Below are positions 28,660-39,098 of a stretch of DNA of 64,000 nt, in pieces. The notes beneath the pieces were generated by a model. That model saw only the letters and a list, made by a program, of their open reading frames with translations. It was not told the origin of the DNA and searched no databases. The position numbers and the translations under genes were made by a program. Source of the stretch: Blattabacterium cuenoti (lineage in GTDB: Bacteria > Bacteroidota > Bacteroidia > Flavobacteriales > Blattabacteriaceae); NCBI RefSeq assembly GCF_014252455.1, contig NZ_CP060245.1:345690-409689 (forward strand), read 5' to 3'. Positions within the stretch are counted from its first letter, which is position 1. Each line of letters opens with the position of its first letter.

Positions 28660-29702
28660 AATAAAAATTTTTCTTTTAAAAATTTATTAACTATTTTTTT
28701 TCTTTGTATTTTCCCTAAATTATTTTTTATAAATTTTTTTATAAAAAAAATTTTTTTAGGTTTTAAAAATTTATTTTTATAAAAAATATAATTAGGAATT
28801 CGAATAATAGAAAAAGATCCTTCAATAAATAAAATAATTTTTTCTCCTAAAATTTTATCTGGGATTGAAGATATAAAAAATTTTTTTTTAATAAATGGAG
28901 CTATTTTTTTTTCTATTAATTCAGGAATAATTTTAATTCCTCCACTATTAATTATATTATCATATCTTCCTATCCAATTAAATTTATTATTAGAAATAAT
29001 ATTTACAATGTCATTTGTTTGGATATAATTATCCTCAATATAAGGAGAAAATATCTTTAAACAATTTCTATGATCTAAATTAATAGATATATCTTTAAAA
29101 ACTTGATAATAATTTGACTTATTAATTCCATTAATTTTTTTTAATGCTATAGGTCCTAATGTTTCAGTCATTCCATAAGTAAGATAACAAATAGTTGAAA
29201 TTTTTTTTAATTGATTTTCAATATTATTAGAAATCGGAGCTCCTCCTATTAAAATAATTTTTATTTTATTTAATTTTTTTAAACTATAAAAAATTTGCAT
29301 AGGAACCATAGATATAATATCAAAATCTTCTTGTATATTTTCTATAGGATGAGATGATGGAGGAATACAATATATAATCCATTTATATATAATTGCTCTT
29401 ACTAAAAACATTTTACTAGCAATACTATTTGGTGATAAACATAAAAGACCTTTAATTTTTAAATTATCTAATTTTAAAAATTTTACAGTTCTTTTTGCAC
29501 ATTTATACATATTTTCTTTTTTTAAAAAAATTTTTTTTTGAATTCCTGTAGTAGTTCCAGAAGTAAAACTAATTAAATATGATAATTTTTGATTATACCA
29601 ATTTTTTAAAAAAGTTAAAATAGATTCTTGCCAATAATATAATGGATGATGTGGATTTACTAAAGGAGTTAATATTTTTTTAGAATTAAAATCAATCCAC
29701 AT
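28656..29702 (-). CDS. menE: o-succinylbenzoate-CoA ligase
   Basis: Activates o-succinylbenzoate with CoA and ATP in menaquinone synthesis. The 348-residue adenylate-forming enzyme is of the short Bacteroidetes type: SFTSGTTTGIQKK (ATP loop), YGMTETLGPIAL, IGRYDNIINSGGIKI and a C-terminal IQRKK with the catalytic-lysine region (KNNLGKIQRKK). It is the last gene of the men operon, 2 nt after menC. Confidence 0.9.
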   Translation of the reverse strand: MWIDFNSKKILTPLVNPHHPLYYWQESILTFLKNWYNQKLSYLISFTSGTTTGIQKKIFLKKENMYKCAKRTVKFLKLDNLKIKGLLCLSPNSIASKMFLVRAIIYKWIIYCIPPSSHPIENIQEDFDIISMVPMQIFYSLKKLNKIKIILIGGAPISNNIENQLKKISTICYLTYGMTETLGPIALKKINGINKSNYYQVFKDISINLDHRNCLKIFSPYIEDNYIQTNDIVNIISNNKFNWIGRYDNIINSGGIKIIPELIEKKIAPFIKKKFFISSIPDKILGEKIILFIEGSFSIIRIPNYIFYKNKFLKPKKIFFIKKFIKNNLGKIQRKKIVNKFLKEKFLF

Positions 29703-29704
29703 GA

Positions 29705-30805
29705 TTAATTTTTTAAATTAAAAATTTTTTTAAAATTCCATTTTTTTAATGGATTATACCATATTTTTCCTTCTTTTACTTCTAAAGTAGTAATAAAATC
29801 ATTATAATAATAATTGATATTTAAACCATGAATTCCAATATTATAAGAAGATTTATTTTTGAAATAATTAAAAATCCATTGTGAAATAGCATTAATTCCA
29901 ATATTACTTTCTAAAGAAGAAGTTATCCACCATTTTATATTTCTTTTTTCAGCTTCAATTATCCATTCTTTAATTCCATAAAAACTACCACAAATATTAG
30001 GTTTAAGTACTATATAATGAGGATTGATAAAATCTAATAATTTTTTTTTATATTTCAACTTATTAATTCCAATTAATTCTTCATCTAATGCAATTGGTAA
30101 TTTTGAATATTTACATATATTTGATATATTTTTCCAATTACCCTCTTTTATAGGTTGTTCTATAACATCAATAATATTTAATTCATAAAGTTTATTTATA
30201 TAATAAAAAGCTTTTTCTTTACTATTAAAAGATCCATTAGCATCAATTCTTATTTTTAAATAAGGATATTTTTTTTTTATTTTTTTTAAAAAAAAATATT
30301 GATAATGAAAAAATTTTTGATTAATTTTTAATTTAATCATTAAATAATTTTTCAAATTATTATTATAAATTTTATTTATTTCTTGTTGAAGATTTTCATA
30401 TGATTTTAACCAAAAAATCCTATTAATAGGAATTCCTACTTTACCTTCTGTAAATTTTGAATAAAAAAATATTGGAAATTTATGAATTAAACTTAAAAAA
30501 GCCTGTTCTAATCCAAATAAAATAGAAGAATAAGAAATATAAGGAAAATAATAAAAAATTTCTATTTTTTTTAAAATATTTATCTTTTTAGAAAGATATT
30601 GTAATTCTTTTTCATATTTATTATTAGATATTTTTTCCAAAATTGGATTACATTCTCCAATACCTATTTTATTTTCTTTTTTTATAATTAAAAACCATAT
30701 TTTATTGTTAATAAAATTTTTTTTAGAATTTTTAATTTTTTTTTTAAAAAAAAATTTTTTTTTTTTAAAAAAGATTTTATCATATTTAAATAAATATTGA
30801 TTCAC
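29705..30805 (-). CDS. menC: o-succinylbenzoate synthase (enolase superfamily)
   Basis: Dehydrates SHCHC to o-succinylbenzoate. Enolase-superfamily residues are in order: the K-x-K motif in MIKLKIN, metal ligands in RIDANGSF, VIEQPIKEG and LDEELIGI, and the second catalytic lysine in VLKPNICG. The 366-residue frame starts at GTG 30805, since no suitable ATG exists, and overlaps the end of the upstream metallo-hydrolase by 20 nt. Its N-terminus (FFKKKKFFFKKKIKNSKKN) is unusually lysine-rich, typical of AT drift. Confidence 0.9.
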   Translation of the reverse strand: MNQYLFKYDKIFFKKKKFFFKKKIKNSKKNFINNKIWFLIIKKENKIGIGECNPILEKISNNKYEKELQYLSKKINILKKIEIFYYFPYISYSSILFGLEQAFLSLIHKFPIFFYSKFTEGKVGIPINRIFWLKSYENLQQEINKIYNNNLKNYLMIKLKINQKFFHYQYFFLKKIKKKYPYLKIRIDANGSFNSKEKAFYYINKLYELNIIDVIEQPIKEGNWKNISNICKYSKLPIALDEELIGINKLKYKKKLLDFINPHYIVLKPNICGSFYGIKEWIIEAEKRNIKWWITSSLESNIGINAISQWIFNYFKNKSSYNIGIHGLNINYYYNDFITTLEVKEGKIWYNPLKKWNFKKIFNLKN

Positions 30806-31481
30806 ACATATCTAATAAAAAAAGTTTTTTTTTATTTTCTAAAAATCTTTTTTTTGCATCTTTATGATTAATTTTAATTTCTTCAAAAGTATCATAATGT
30901 ATACCTAATATTTTATTACAATTTAAATAATTGGAAGCTAAAATTGCTTCTTCAATATCCATTGTATATCTTCCTCCTATAGGAAGAATAGACAAATTTA
31001 ATTTTCCATATGTAGAGATATTTTTCATTTCACAATGAATAGAAGTATCTCCAGATAAATAAATCTTTTTTCCAGTTACGCTATGTATAAGAAAACCACC
31101 AGGATTACCTCCATAAGTTCCATCATTAAAAACACTAGAATGGATCGCCCAAATATATTTTAATTTTCCGAAAGGAAAATTAATAAAAGATCCATAATTA
31201 ATTCCATATGTTTTTAATCCTTTTTTCTCAAAAAAATTAGAAATTTCATAATTTGAAATAATTAAAGCATTAAATTTTTTTGAAAAAAATTCTACATCAC
31301 ATGTATGATCATAATGTGCATGAGTTACTAAAATATAATTTATATTTTTTATCTTATTATTAATATAATTATTAAATAATAATTTAAAATTAGGATTTTT
31401 AGATAAAAAAGGATCAATTAATAAATTAATTCCTTGTATTTCTAAAATACAAGTACTATGAGTTAAAAAAATAACTTTCAT
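30786..31481 (-). CDS. metallo-beta-lactamase-fold hydrolase, UPF0173 type
   Basis: A 231-residue metal-dependent hydrolase: THSTCILEI and LLIDPFLSKNP at the start, zinc motif HAHYDH (His54, His56, Asp58, His59), IHSSVFNDGTYGGNPGGFLI, LSGDTSIHCEM and GIHYDTFEEI. The ATG at 31481 is chosen over an in-frame TTG at 31502, which would overlap menA. The substrate of UPF0173 proteins is unknown. Its place between menA and menC raises the possibility of a missing men step, such as thioester hydrolysis. Confidence 0.88.
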   Translation of the reverse strand: MKVIFLTHSTCILEIQGINLLIDPFLSKNPNFKLLFNNYINNKIKNINYILVTHAHYDHTCDVEFFSKKFNALIISNYEISNFFEKKGLKTYGINYGSFINFPFGKLKYIWAIHSSVFNDGTYGGNPGGFLIHSVTGKKIYLSGDTSIHCEMKNISTYGKLNLSILPIGGRYTMDIEEAILASNYLNCNKILGIHYDTFEEIKINHKDAKKRFLENKKKLFLLDMCESIFI

Positions 31482-31489
31482 ATTTTTTT

Positions 31490-32395
31490 TTATAAAATAC
31501 AACCAAATCCTATACTCATAGAGTATAAAAAAATAATAAAAATTAATTTTTTTAATAAAAAATTAAAATTTTTTATTTTTTTTTGAAAAAAAATTTCATT
31601 CAAATGTTGTATAAAAAAAGGAATATTTAATATAAATAAAAAAAATTGATAAATATTATGATAATTTAATATTATAAATTTAATTCCTAAAAAAATAGAA
31701 ACTAAAATAGTACAAAAATGGTATAATTTTGCATTTTTAATTCCTAAAATCCCAGCTATTGTATATTTTCTATTTTTAAAATCACTTTCTATATCTCTCA
31801 TATTATTAATATTTAAAACAGAAATATTTAATAATCCTATAGATAAAGATAAAATAAATACATCTAAAGAAAAAATATGAGTATATAAAAAATAACTACC
31901 TTCTACAGATATAATTCCAAAAAAAATAAAAACTAATAAATCACCAAATCCTAAATATCCATATGGATAAAACCCAATTGTATAATTAATAGAACTATAT
32001 ATACAAATTAAAATTCCAAAAAAATAAAATAAAAAAAAATATATATTATTTTTTAAATCAAAAGATTTTAATAATAATATAATACCAAAAAAAAAAGATA
32101 AAAAAGAAAATATTTTTATAACTTTTTTCATTTTATATTTTGATATATATCCACTTTGAACCATTCTCAATGGACCTATTCTTTTTGTATTATCTACTTC
32201 TTTTACACTATCCCCATAATCATTCGAAAGATTTGCTAATATTTGTAATAATAAAGCTGTAATAAGACTTAATATATAAATTATATAATCCTCTTTCCCT
32301 TGAGATTTAGCAATTAAAAAACTTAAAGTTATTCCAGAAAATGATAAAAATAAAGTATATAAACGTATTGCATACAACCAATATTTTATATTCAT
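31490..32395 (-). CDS. menA: 1,4-dihydroxy-2-naphthoate polyprenyltransferase
   Basis: Integral membrane UbiA-family enzyme that prenylates and decarboxylates 1,4-dihydroxy-2-naphthoate to demethylmenaquinone. The 301-residue protein is strongly hydrophobic with about eight predicted membrane segments and has the first aspartate motif [15 protein letters not shown] followed by GPLRMVQSG, and a second polar loop [15 protein letters not shown]. It would use the product of the prenyl synthase at 4107-5087. It overlaps the stop of menB by 4 nt. Confidence 0.92.
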   Translation of the reverse strand: MNIKYWLYAIRLYTLFLSFSGITLSFLIAKSQGKEDYIIYILSLITALLLQILANLSNDYGDSVKEVDNTKRIGPLRMVQSGYISKYKMKKVIKIFSFLSFFFGIILLLKSFDLKNNIYFFLFYFFGILICIYSSINYTIGFYPYGYLGFGDLLVFIFFGIISVEGSYFLYTHIFSLDVFILSLSIGLLNISVLNINNMRDIESDFKNRKYTIAGILGIKNAKLYHFCTILVSIFLGIKFIILNYHNIYQFFLFILNIPFFIQHLNEIFFQKKIKNFNFLLKKLIFIIFLYSMSIGFGCIL

Positions 32396-33216
32396 AAAAA
32401 TTTTGAAAATTTTTTAAAATTTGGATTTCTTTTTTCTAAAAAAGCTTTATTTCCTTCTATAGATTCTTCCATCAAATAAAACATTAAAGTAGCATCTCCT
32501 GCTAATTGCATTAATCCATGTTGTCCATCTAATTCTGCATTTAAACAACGTTTAATCATTCTTAATGCCATAGCACTTTTTTTTTGAATAATTTGACACC
32601 ATTTTATAGTAATTTTTTCTAATTCTTTTAAAGGAACAACTTTATTAATTAATCCCATTTTTAATGCTTCATCTGCAGTATATTTTTTACATAAAAACCA
32701 CATTTCTCTAGTTTTTTTTTGTCCAATATGACGAGCTAAATATATAGATCCAAATCCCCCATCAAAAGATCCTACTTTTGGTCCTACTTGACTAAAAATA
32801 GAATTATGAGAAGCTATTGTTAAATCACAAACTACATGTAATACATGCCCCCCTCCTACAGCATAACCATTTACCATAGCAATAACTGGTTTAGGAATTT
32901 CTCTTATTTTTTTATAAAAATCTAAAATATTTAATCTAGAAATACCATCTTTTCCTAAATATCCACCTCTACCTCTAGTTCTTTGATCACCACCAGAACA
33001 AAAAGATTGTTTTCCAGCTCCAGTAATAATTAATACATCAATATCTTTTCGTTCATAACATATATTGATAGCATTTATCATTTCTTTTACTGTTTCTACA
33101 CGAAAAGCATTATGACAATTAGGTCTATTAATTACTATTTTAGCAATTCCTTTGCAAAATAAAAATAAAATGTCTTCATATTTTTTGATTACTAACCAAT
33201 TTATTTTAGAATTCAT
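32392..33216 (-). CDS. menB: 1,4-dihydroxy-2-naphthoyl-CoA synthase
   Basis: Crotonase-family ring closure of o-succinylbenzoyl-CoA. The true start is the ATG at 33216 ([18 protein letters not shown]), giving 274 residues. The frame stays open upstream into nhaD, but that part is an out-of-frame shadow. Motifs are [30 protein letters not shown] (oxyanion hole) and [13 protein letters not shown], with [16 protein letters not shown]. First gene of menB-menA-hydrolase-menC-menE. menD and menF are not in this window. Confidence 0.95.
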   Translation of the reverse strand: MNSKINWLVIKKYEDILFLFCKGIAKIVINRPNCHNAFRVETVKEMINAINICYERKDIDVLIITGAGKQSFCSGGDQRTRGRGGYLGKDGISRLNILDFYKKIREIPKPVIAMVNGYAVGGGHVLHVVCDLTIASHNSIFSQVGPKVGSFDGGFGSIYLARHIGQKKTREMWFLCKKYTADEALKMGLINKVVPLKELEKITIKWCQIIQKKSAMALRMIKRCLNAELDGQHGLMQLAGDATLMFYLMEESIEGNKAFLEKRNPNFKKFSKFL

Positions 33217-33257
33217 ATATATAGTAGTTGATATTTTTAAAATATTAATTAAATAAA

Positions 33258-34508
33258 TTAAAAAATTATTAAGTATAAATAACCAAATAAATAACCTATA
33301 AAAGCTACAAAACTTATTTTTTTTAAATACCAAAAAAAATCTATTTTTTCCATTCCCATTGCTGCTATTCCGGAAGAAGATCCTATAATAAAAATACTTC
33401 CTCCTGTACCAGATACATATGCTATAAAGTGCCAAAATTCATGATCAATAGAATAAGAAAACATTGCTATAGTTGCAGCTACTAAAGGAACATTATCTAT
33501 AAAAGAAGAAATTAATCCTAATATAAAAGTAGTTATTTTCCATGTAGAAACCATATGAATAATTAAATTAGATAAATAATATAATTTCCCTATAACTTCT
33601 AAAGAAGAAATAGATAGTAAAATACCTAAAAAAAATAAAATACTAGAAAAATCTATTTTTTTAAAAATTTTTTCTATAAAAAAAGATTTTTTAAAAAAAA
33701 TATTAGTAATTAAACAAAAAATACTAAAAGACAACATCATTCCCATATATGGAGGTATTCCAATTAATGTTTTCATAATAGGAACTAACAACATAAAAAA
33801 TAATCCTATTTGTAATAAAAAAAATCCTTTTCTAAGTTCTAATTTTGATAAATTACTTTTTTTTATTTTAATTTTTCCATTAAAAATAGACATTTTTGAT
33901 CCAATATAAGTAGAAATACACATACATAAAATAGATGGAATTAATATTTTTTTTATAAGATTTATGGTGGTTACTTTATTGGAAATCCATAACATTGTAG
34001 TAGTTATATCTCCAATTGGAGACCATACTCCTCCTGCATTAGCAGAGATAAGAATTAAACCTATATAATATAAACGTTCTTTATAATTTCTAATTATTTT
34101 TTTTAAAATAGTAATAACGACGATAGTCGCTGTTAAATTATCTATTACAGCAGATAATGTAAAAGATATTATATTTATAATCCATAAAAATTTACGTTTA
34201 GTACTTACAGTAAATAAATTAATTAAAGATTCAAAACTAGAATACATATCCATAATAGAAATTATAGACATTGCTCCAATAAGAAAAAAAATAATTTCAG
34301 ATGCTTTTCCTAAATGAAATAATAATAAATTATAAGAATTTTGAAATTGAATAATGTTTTTATCTAATTCAAAAACAGGAATTTTAAAAAAAATAATTAA
34401 GCCCCAACAAATAGAGGCCATAATTAATGATGGAATAAATTTGTTTAATTTAATAAAATTTTCAATAATGATAAATAAATATCCAATGATAAAAATTAAA
34501 ATTATCAT
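33258..34508 (-). CDS. nhaD: NhaD-type sodium/proton antiporter
   Basis: An inner-membrane antiporter expected to expel sodium in exchange for protons. The 416-residue protein is almost wholly hydrophobic with about ten to twelve membrane segments. It has the NhaD/ion-transporter features [33 protein letters not shown] and, near the C-terminus, [15 protein letters not shown] and [20 protein letters not shown]. It lies 13 nt from eno, upstream of menB with a 41-nt gap, and could be cotranscribed with the men genes. Confidence 0.9.
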   Translation of the reverse strand: MIILIFIIGYLFIIIENFIKLNKFIPSLIMASICWGLIIFFKIPVFELDKNIIQFQNSYNLLLFHLGKASEIIFFLIGAMSIISIMDMYSSFESLINLFTVSTKRKFLWIINIISFTLSAVIDNLTATIVVITILKKIIRNYKERLYYIGLILISANAGGVWSPIGDITTTMLWISNKVTTINLIKKILIPSILCMCISTYIGSKMSIFNGKIKIKKSNLSKLELRKGFFLLQIGLFFMLLVPIMKTLIGIPPYMGMMLSFSIFCLITNIFFKKSFFIEKIFKKIDFSSILFFLGILLSISSLEVIGKLYYLSNLIIHMVSTWKITTFILGLISSFIDNVPLVAATIAMFSYSIDHEFWHFIAYVSGTGGSIFIIGSSSGIAAMGMEKIDFFWYLKKISFVAFIGYLFGYLYLIIF

Positions 34509-34521
34509 TGATTTTTTTAGT

Positions 34522-35802
34522 TTATTTTAAATTCCATCCTGGATAATAAGAATTTTTTCCTAAAAAATCTTCAATACGTAATAATTGATTATATTTTGAA
34601 GTTCGTTCAGAACGACAAATACTTCCTGTTTTAATTTGTTCAATATTAAAAGCTACAGATAAATCTGCTATAAAAGTATCTTCTGTATCTCCAGAACGAT
34701 GAGATATAATATTTTTATATCCATTTTTTTTAGCAAAATTTATAGTTTTTATTGTTTCAGTTAATGTTCCTACTTGATTAGCTTTTATAATAATAGAATT
34801 AGCAATTCCTTTTTGAACTCCTTTTTTTAATTTATTTATTTGAGTAACAAATAAATCATCACCGACTAATTGAATTTTATTTCCTAATTCTTTAGTTAAT
34901 AAAGTCCAGCCTTCCCAATCATTTTGATCCATTCCATCTTCAATAGATACAATTGGATAACATTTGGTTAAGTAAGTTAAATATTTAATATGCTCTTCTT
35001 TCGATTTATTACAATTGTGTTTTTCAAAAAAAGAATAATCATATTGATTATTTTTATAAAATTCAGAAGCAGCACAATCTAATGCTATTCCTATTTGATC
35101 ATAAGGTTCATAATGAGCTTTATGAATAGCTTCTAATATATTATCTAACACATCTTCAATACCATTAAAATTAGAAGAAAACCCACCCTCATCACCTACA
35201 TTAGTAGATAATCCTTTTTTTAATAAAATATTTTTTAATTGATAAAAAACATTATATCCCATTTCAATAGCTTCTAAAAAAGTATTTGCACCAATAGGTA
35301 TTATCATAAACTCTTGAAAAGCGATAGGAGCGTCTGAATGTTTACCTCCATTTATAATATTAATTAAAGGAACTGGTAAAACATAAGTATGTATTCCTCC
35401 CAAATATTTATATAAAGGAATATTTAATTCTTTAGACGCAGCTTTTGTCACCGCTAATGAAATACCTAAAATAGAATTAGCTCCTAATCTTTTTTTATTT
35501 TTAGTTCCATCTAAATCTAACATTAATTGATCAATATGCATTTGATCCATTACTGAAATTCCTATTAATTCAGGAGCAATAATATTATTTACATTATTAA
35601 CTGCTTTAGTAACTCCTTTTCCAAAAAATAAATTTAAATTTTCATCTCTTAATTCAAATGCTTCATTTTCCCCCTTAGAAGCTCCAGAAGGAATTGATGC
35701 ACGTCCTAATACATTATTTTGAGTTAATATATCTACTTCTATAGTAGGAATACCTCTAGAATCTAATATTTGTCTAGCCTTAATATTTTTAATTTTACTC
35801 AT
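34522..35802 (-). CDS. eno: enolase
   Basis: Dehydrates 2-phosphoglycerate to phosphoenolpyruvate. The 426 residues are full length: ARQILDSRGIPTIEVD, SGASKGENEAFELRD, the metal site in SIEDGMDQNDW and VGDDLFVT, the catalytic lysine in IIKANQVGTLTET, and SHRSGDTEDTFIADL. The first 8 nt overlap the end of rplQ, so it is the distal member of the alpha operon. In many Flavobacteriia I recall carA lying between rplQ and eno; here nothing separates them. Confidence 0.97.
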   Translation of the reverse strand: MSKIKNIKARQILDSRGIPTIEVDILTQNNVLGRASIPSGASKGENEAFELRDENLNLFFGKGVTKAVNNVNNIIAPELIGISVMDQMHIDQLMLDLDGTKNKKRLGANSILGISLAVTKAASKELNIPLYKYLGGIHTYVLPVPLINIINGGKHSDAPIAFQEFMIIPIGANTFLEAIEMGYNVFYQLKNILLKKGLSTNVGDEGGFSSNFNGIEDVLDNILEAIHKAHYEPYDQIGIALDCAASEFYKNNQYDYSFFEKHNCNKSKEEHIKYLTYLTKCYPIVSIEDGMDQNDWEGWTLLTKELGNKIQLVGDDLFVTQINKLKKGVQKGIANSIIIKANQVGTLTETIKTINFAKKNGYKNIISHRSGDTEDTFIADLSVAFNIEQIKTGSICRSERTSKYNQLLRIEDFLGKNSYYPGWNLK

Positions 35803-36253
35803 TCTCTTCTCTTTTTTTTAAAAAATTATTATTCATTTTTTTTTTTTTATGACTACGTCTAATAATTTTTTTCTTTATTTTAGAATTATACATTTTATTA
35901 AAATCTACAAATTCAATAAGAGATACTCTTGACATATCTCCAATACGAAATCCTATTTTTATAATTCTAGTATAACCACCATAACGTTCACGAACTTTAT
36001 TAAAAGATTTTTGAAACAATTCATTAACTGCTATTTTATCTCTTAAAAAAGTAAATATATTTCTTCTAGAAGAAGTTGTATTTATTTTAGATTTAGTAAT
36101 AATAGGCTCTATATATCTTTTTAAAGCTTTAGCTTTAGAAATAGTAGTAAATATTTTTTTCTTTTTAATTAAAGAAGAAGACATGTTAGAAAGAATAGAT
36201 TTTTTATATCCATATTTTTTACCTAAAAATTTTTTTTTTTTTCTATGATTCAT
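35795..36253 (-). CDS. rplQ: 50S ribosomal protein L17
   Basis: Large-subunit protein near the exit tunnel. The 152-residue protein shows KKFLGKKYGYKKSILSNMSSSLI, TTISKAKALKRYIEPIITKSK and RVSLIEFVDF, in family order. The C-terminal tail (KKKIIRRSHKKKKMNN) is a lysine-rich extension and runs 8 nt into eno. It follows rpoA by 12 nt, as in other bacteria. Confidence 0.96.
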   Translation of the reverse strand: MNHRKKKKFLGKKYGYKKSILSNMSSSLIKKKKIFTTISKAKALKRYIEPIITKSKINTTSSRRNIFTFLRDKIAVNELFQKSFNKVRERYGGYTRIIKIGFRIGDMSRVSLIEFVDFNKMYNSKIKKKIIRRSHKKKKMNNNFLKKREENE

Positions 36254-36265
36254 TATTTATAAAAT

Positions 36266-37267
36266 CTATTCTTTATTTAATTTAAAATGTCTAATATCCA
36301 TGCCAAATGATAATCCCTTTTTTTTCATTTTATTTTCTAATTCTTCTAATGATTTTTTTCCAAAATTTCTCATTTTTAATATAGTATTTCGATTACTATT
36401 AACTAAATCATATATATATTTTATAGAAGCAGATTTTAAACAATTTTTTGTTCTAACAGATAAATCCATATCATTTAATTTAGATTTTAATAACGTTTTC
36501 ATACGTAAATATTCTTCATCATATTTTTTTTTTTTATAAATATTTTCTTTTTCTTTTTTTCCTATTTTTTCATAAGTAAAAATAGAAAAATATTGTATTA
36601 AAATATTAGATGCTTCCATTAAAGCTTTTTTAGGATTAATGGATCCATCTGTTTTGATTTCTAATGAAAGATTTTCAAAATCTGTTTTTTGACCAATACG
36701 ACAATTTTCTATTGTATATTTAACATTTTTAATAGGTGTATAAATAGAATCTATTGGAATAGATCCAATAAAATTATCATTATTTTTTTTATTTTCTTCC
36801 GCAGGAACATACCCTCTTCCCTCTTCTATCGTAAAACTTATTTCCAATGGAATAGATTTATCTTTATGACATAAAATTAAATCTTTATTTAAAATTCTAA
36901 AATTAGAAATATATTTATTCAAAATACTTCCTGTTATTTTTTCTTGATCATTATTTATATATGCATTTACTATTTCTTTTTTAATTCCATTAATTTTTCG
37001 TTTTAGACGAATTTTTTTAAAATTTAAAATCATTTCAGTAACATCTTCTACTACTCCATTAATAGTAGAAAATTCATATTTTACACCTTTGATTCTAATA
37101 GAAGTAATTGCAAAACCTTTTAATGAACTTAAAAGTACTCTTCTTAATGAATTTCCTAATGTAATACCATATCCAGGTTCTAAAGGTTTTAAATGAAAAA
37201 TACCTTTAAAATCTGAACATTCAGATATAATAACTTTTTCTGGTTTTACAAAATCTAAAATAAACAT
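36266..37267 (-). CDS. rpoA: RNA polymerase alpha subunit
   Basis: Assembly platform of RNA polymerase. The N-terminal domain is clear (EPGYGITLGNSLRRVLLSS, with KGVKYEFSTINGVVEDVTE), and the C-terminal domain with the helix-hairpin-helix DNA/activator face is retained (RTKNCLKSASIKYIYDLV, LKMRNFGKKSLEELE). The 333 residues are full length, so the genome has kept a complete alpha-CTD. It lies between rpsD and rplQ. Confidence 0.97.
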   Translation of the reverse strand: MFILDFVKPEKVIISECSDFKGIFHLKPLEPGYGITLGNSLRRVLLSSLKGFAITSIRIKGVKYEFSTINGVVEDVTEMILNFKKIRLKRKINGIKKEIVNAYINNDQEKITGSILNKYISNFRILNKDLILCHKDKSIPLEISFTIEEGRGYVPAEENKKNNDNFIGSIPIDSIYTPIKNVKYTIENCRIGQKTDFENLSLEIKTDGSINPKKALMEASNILIQYFSIFTYEKIGKKEKENIYKKKKYDEEYLRMKTLLKSKLNDMDLSVRTKNCLKSASIKYIYDLVNSNRNTILKMRNFGKKSLEELENKMKKKGLSFGMDIRHFKLNKE

Positions 37268-37279
37268 ATTGATTATTTC

Positions 37280-37891
37280 TTATTTTGAATATAATTCTAC
37301 AATTAATTGTTCTTTAATATTTTCAGGAATTTGTGATCTTTTAGGTATCATTATAAATGTTCCCAACATTTTCTCTTCATTTAAAATCAACCATTCTACT
37401 AATTTCCCTATTTTATTATTTTTTATAGATTCTAAAATTACTGGATGTTTTTTAGATTTTTCTTTTATTCCTATTATATCTCCAGGTTTTAATCTAAAAG
37501 AAGGAATATTAACCACTTGATTATTTACCATAATATGTTTATGAGAAACTATTTGACGTGCAGAAGATCTAGATGGTGCAAATTTTAATCTAAAAACAAT
37601 ATTATCTAAACGTGATTCACATGCTTGTAATAATAATTCTCCAGTAATTCCTTTTTTTTTTGCTGATTCTAAAAATAATCTTTTAAATGAACGTTCTAAT
37701 ATTCCATAAAGATATTTTGCTTTTTGTTTTTCTGCTAATTGGATAAAATATTCTGAACGTTTTCCTCTACGACGATTATTTCCATGTTGTCCAGATGGAT
37801 ATTTTTTTCTTTCAAAATATTTATCTGTACCATATAAAGATTCTCCAAATTTTCTAGATATTTTTGTTTTTGGTCCTATATATTTTGCCAT
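37280..37891 (-). CDS. rpsD: 30S ribosomal protein S4
   Basis: Primary 16S-binding protein and translation-fidelity factor. The ATG at 37891 ([21 protein letters not shown]) gives 203 residues; upstream open sequence belongs to the rpsK end. It has the zinc-less N-terminus of Bacteroidetes S4 and the S4 RNA-binding domain [32 protein letters not shown] (key R..S..ARQ). In some bacteria S4 represses this operon; no site is recognisable here. Confidence 0.96.
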   Translation of the reverse strand: MAKYIGPKTKISRKFGESLYGTDKYFERKKYPSGQHGNNRRRGKRSEYFIQLAEKQKAKYLYGILERSFKRLFLESAKKKGITGELLLQACESRLDNIVFRLKFAPSRSSARQIVSHKHIMVNNQVVNIPSFRLKPGDIIGIKEKSKKHPVILESIKNNKIGKLVEWLILNEEKMLGTFIMIPKRSQIPENIKEQLIVELYSK

Positions 37892-37907
37892 AATAAATTC
37901 AATAATA

Positions 37908-38294
37908 TTAAACTCTTCTTCTTTTCGGAGGACGACATCCATTATGAGGTAATGGTGTTATATCTTTTATTAAAGTTACTACAATTCCAGAATTACTTAA
38001 TGCTCGTATAGCTGCATCTCTTCCTGCTCCAGGTCCTTTTACTTTTACTTCTATTTTTTTTATTCCAGCATTTAACCCTATTTTTGCTACATTTTCTGCA
38101 GCTATTTGAGCTGCATAATGAGTATTTTTTTTAGATCCTTTAAAATTCATTTTGCCAGCAGATGACCATGCAATTACATCTCCTTTTTTATTTGTTAATG
38201 TTATAATTATGTTATTAAAAGTAGATTTAATATGAGCTATACCAAAAATATCAACTATTACTGATTTTTTTTTTTTTGATAATAATTTTCCCAT
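37908..38294 (-). CDS. rpsK: 30S ribosomal protein S11
   Basis: Platform protein of the small subunit contacting the mRNA exit region. The 128 residues include [62 protein letters not shown] and the C-terminal [15 protein letters not shown], essentially identical to the family pattern. It lies 16 nt from both rpsM and rpsD. Confidence 0.97.
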   Translation of the reverse strand: MGKLLSKKKKSVIVDIFGIAHIKSTFNNIIITLTNKKGDVIAWSSAGKMNFKGSKKNTHYAAQIAAENVAKIGLNAGIKKIEVKVKGPGAGRDAAIRALSNSGIVVTLIKDITPLPHNGCRPPKRRRV

Positions 38295-38310
38295 TTTTTT
38301 TCAAAAAATT

Positions 38311-38691
38311 TTATTTAGTAACTTTTTTCTTATTTGCTACAGTTTTTTTCTTTCCTTTTCTAGTTCTACAATTATTTTTTGTTTTTTGCCCTCTTAAAGG
38401 TAAATGTTTTCTATGTCTAGTTCCTCTATAACATCCAATATCCATTAAATTTTTAATATTTAATTGTATTTCAGATTTTAATTCCCCTTCTATTTTAATA
38501 TTTTTAGATATATATTTTCGGATATTACTAATATCTTCATCTGACCAATTAATTACTTTAATATTTTCGTCAATTCCAACTTTTTTTAAAATTTTTTTAG
38601 CAAGACTTTTATTTATTCCATATAAACAAGTAAGTCCAATAATTCCTCTTTTATTTTTAGGAATATCTATTCCAGATATACGAGTTCCCAT
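38311..38691 (-). CDS. rpsM: 30S ribosomal protein S13
   Basis: Head protein contacting tRNA and L5. The 126-residue protein has [23 protein letters not shown], the helix-two-turn-helix with KILKKVGID, and the C-terminal [19 protein letters not shown] followed by [11 protein letters not shown]. It is followed by rpsK and preceded by rpmJ (6-nt gap), the usual alpha operon order. Confidence 0.97.
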   Translation of the reverse strand: MGTRISGIDIPKNKRGIIGLTCLYGINKSLAKKILKKVGIDENIKVINWSDEDISNIRKYISKNIKIEGELKSEIQLNIKNLMDIGCYRGTRHRKHLPLRGQKTKNNCRTRKGKKKTVANKKKVTK

Positions 38692-38697
38692 TATTAA

Positions 38698-38814
38698 TTA
38701 ACCTTGTTTTTGTTTAAATCTAGGATTTTTTTTATTAATAATACGTAAACAACCTTTTCTATTAATTATTTTACAATCCTTAGTTCTTTTTTTTAAAGAA
38801 GTTCTAACTTTCAT
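38698..38814 (-). CDS. rpmJ: 50S ribosomal protein L36
   Basis: A short 38-residue gene between infA and rpsM. Translation from ATG 38814 gives [19 protein letters not shown], then [19 protein letters not shown]. The zinc-ribbon pattern is partly kept (Cys14 and Cys22), in the form with fewer cysteines that is common in Bacteroidetes. The position is the standard infA-rpmJ-rpsM order. Confidence 0.95.
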   Translation of the reverse strand: MKVRTSLKKRTKDCKIINRKGCLRIINKKNPRFKQKQG

Positions 38815-38829
38815 AAAAAAATATTTTAA

Positions 38830-39045
38830 TTAATATCTATAAGTAATTCTACCTCTTTGTAAATCATAAGAAGACATTTCTAATCTTACCTTATCTCCAG
38901 GTAATATTTTTATATAATGCATTCTCATTTTACCAGATATATGAGCTTTTACTATACATCCATTTTCTAATTTAACTCTAAACATTGCATTAGGAGAAGA
39001 TTCTATAATAATTCCATCAATTTCTATGTGTTTTTGTTTAGCCAT
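38830..39045 (-). CDS. infA: translation initiation factor IF-1
   Basis: An S1/OB-fold protein binding the ribosomal A site at initiation. The 71 residues match throughout: [44 protein letters not shown] and [11 protein letters not shown]. It lies between secY (53 nt) and rpmJ (15 nt). IF-1 retention is relevant because the 16S anti-Shine-Dalgarno core appears lost here. Confidence 0.97.
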   Translation of the reverse strand: MAKQKHIEIDGIIIESSPNAMFRVKLENGCIVKAHISGKMRMHYIKILPGDKVRLEMSSYDLQRGRITYRY

Positions 39046-39098
39046 ATACTAAAAAAAAATAATATAAAAACTATAACAAATATAAATATATAAATTCA

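Noticed and set aside
33217-33435. Upstream extension of menB by 73 residues
   Set aside because: It is nhaD coding sequence read in another frame; menB homology begins at 33216.
36300-37520. Plus-strand frames of 60-83 codons opposite rpoA and rpsD
   Set aside because: Shadows of highly conserved genes; F/S/N-rich composition is the complement of K/E/L-rich coding DNA.
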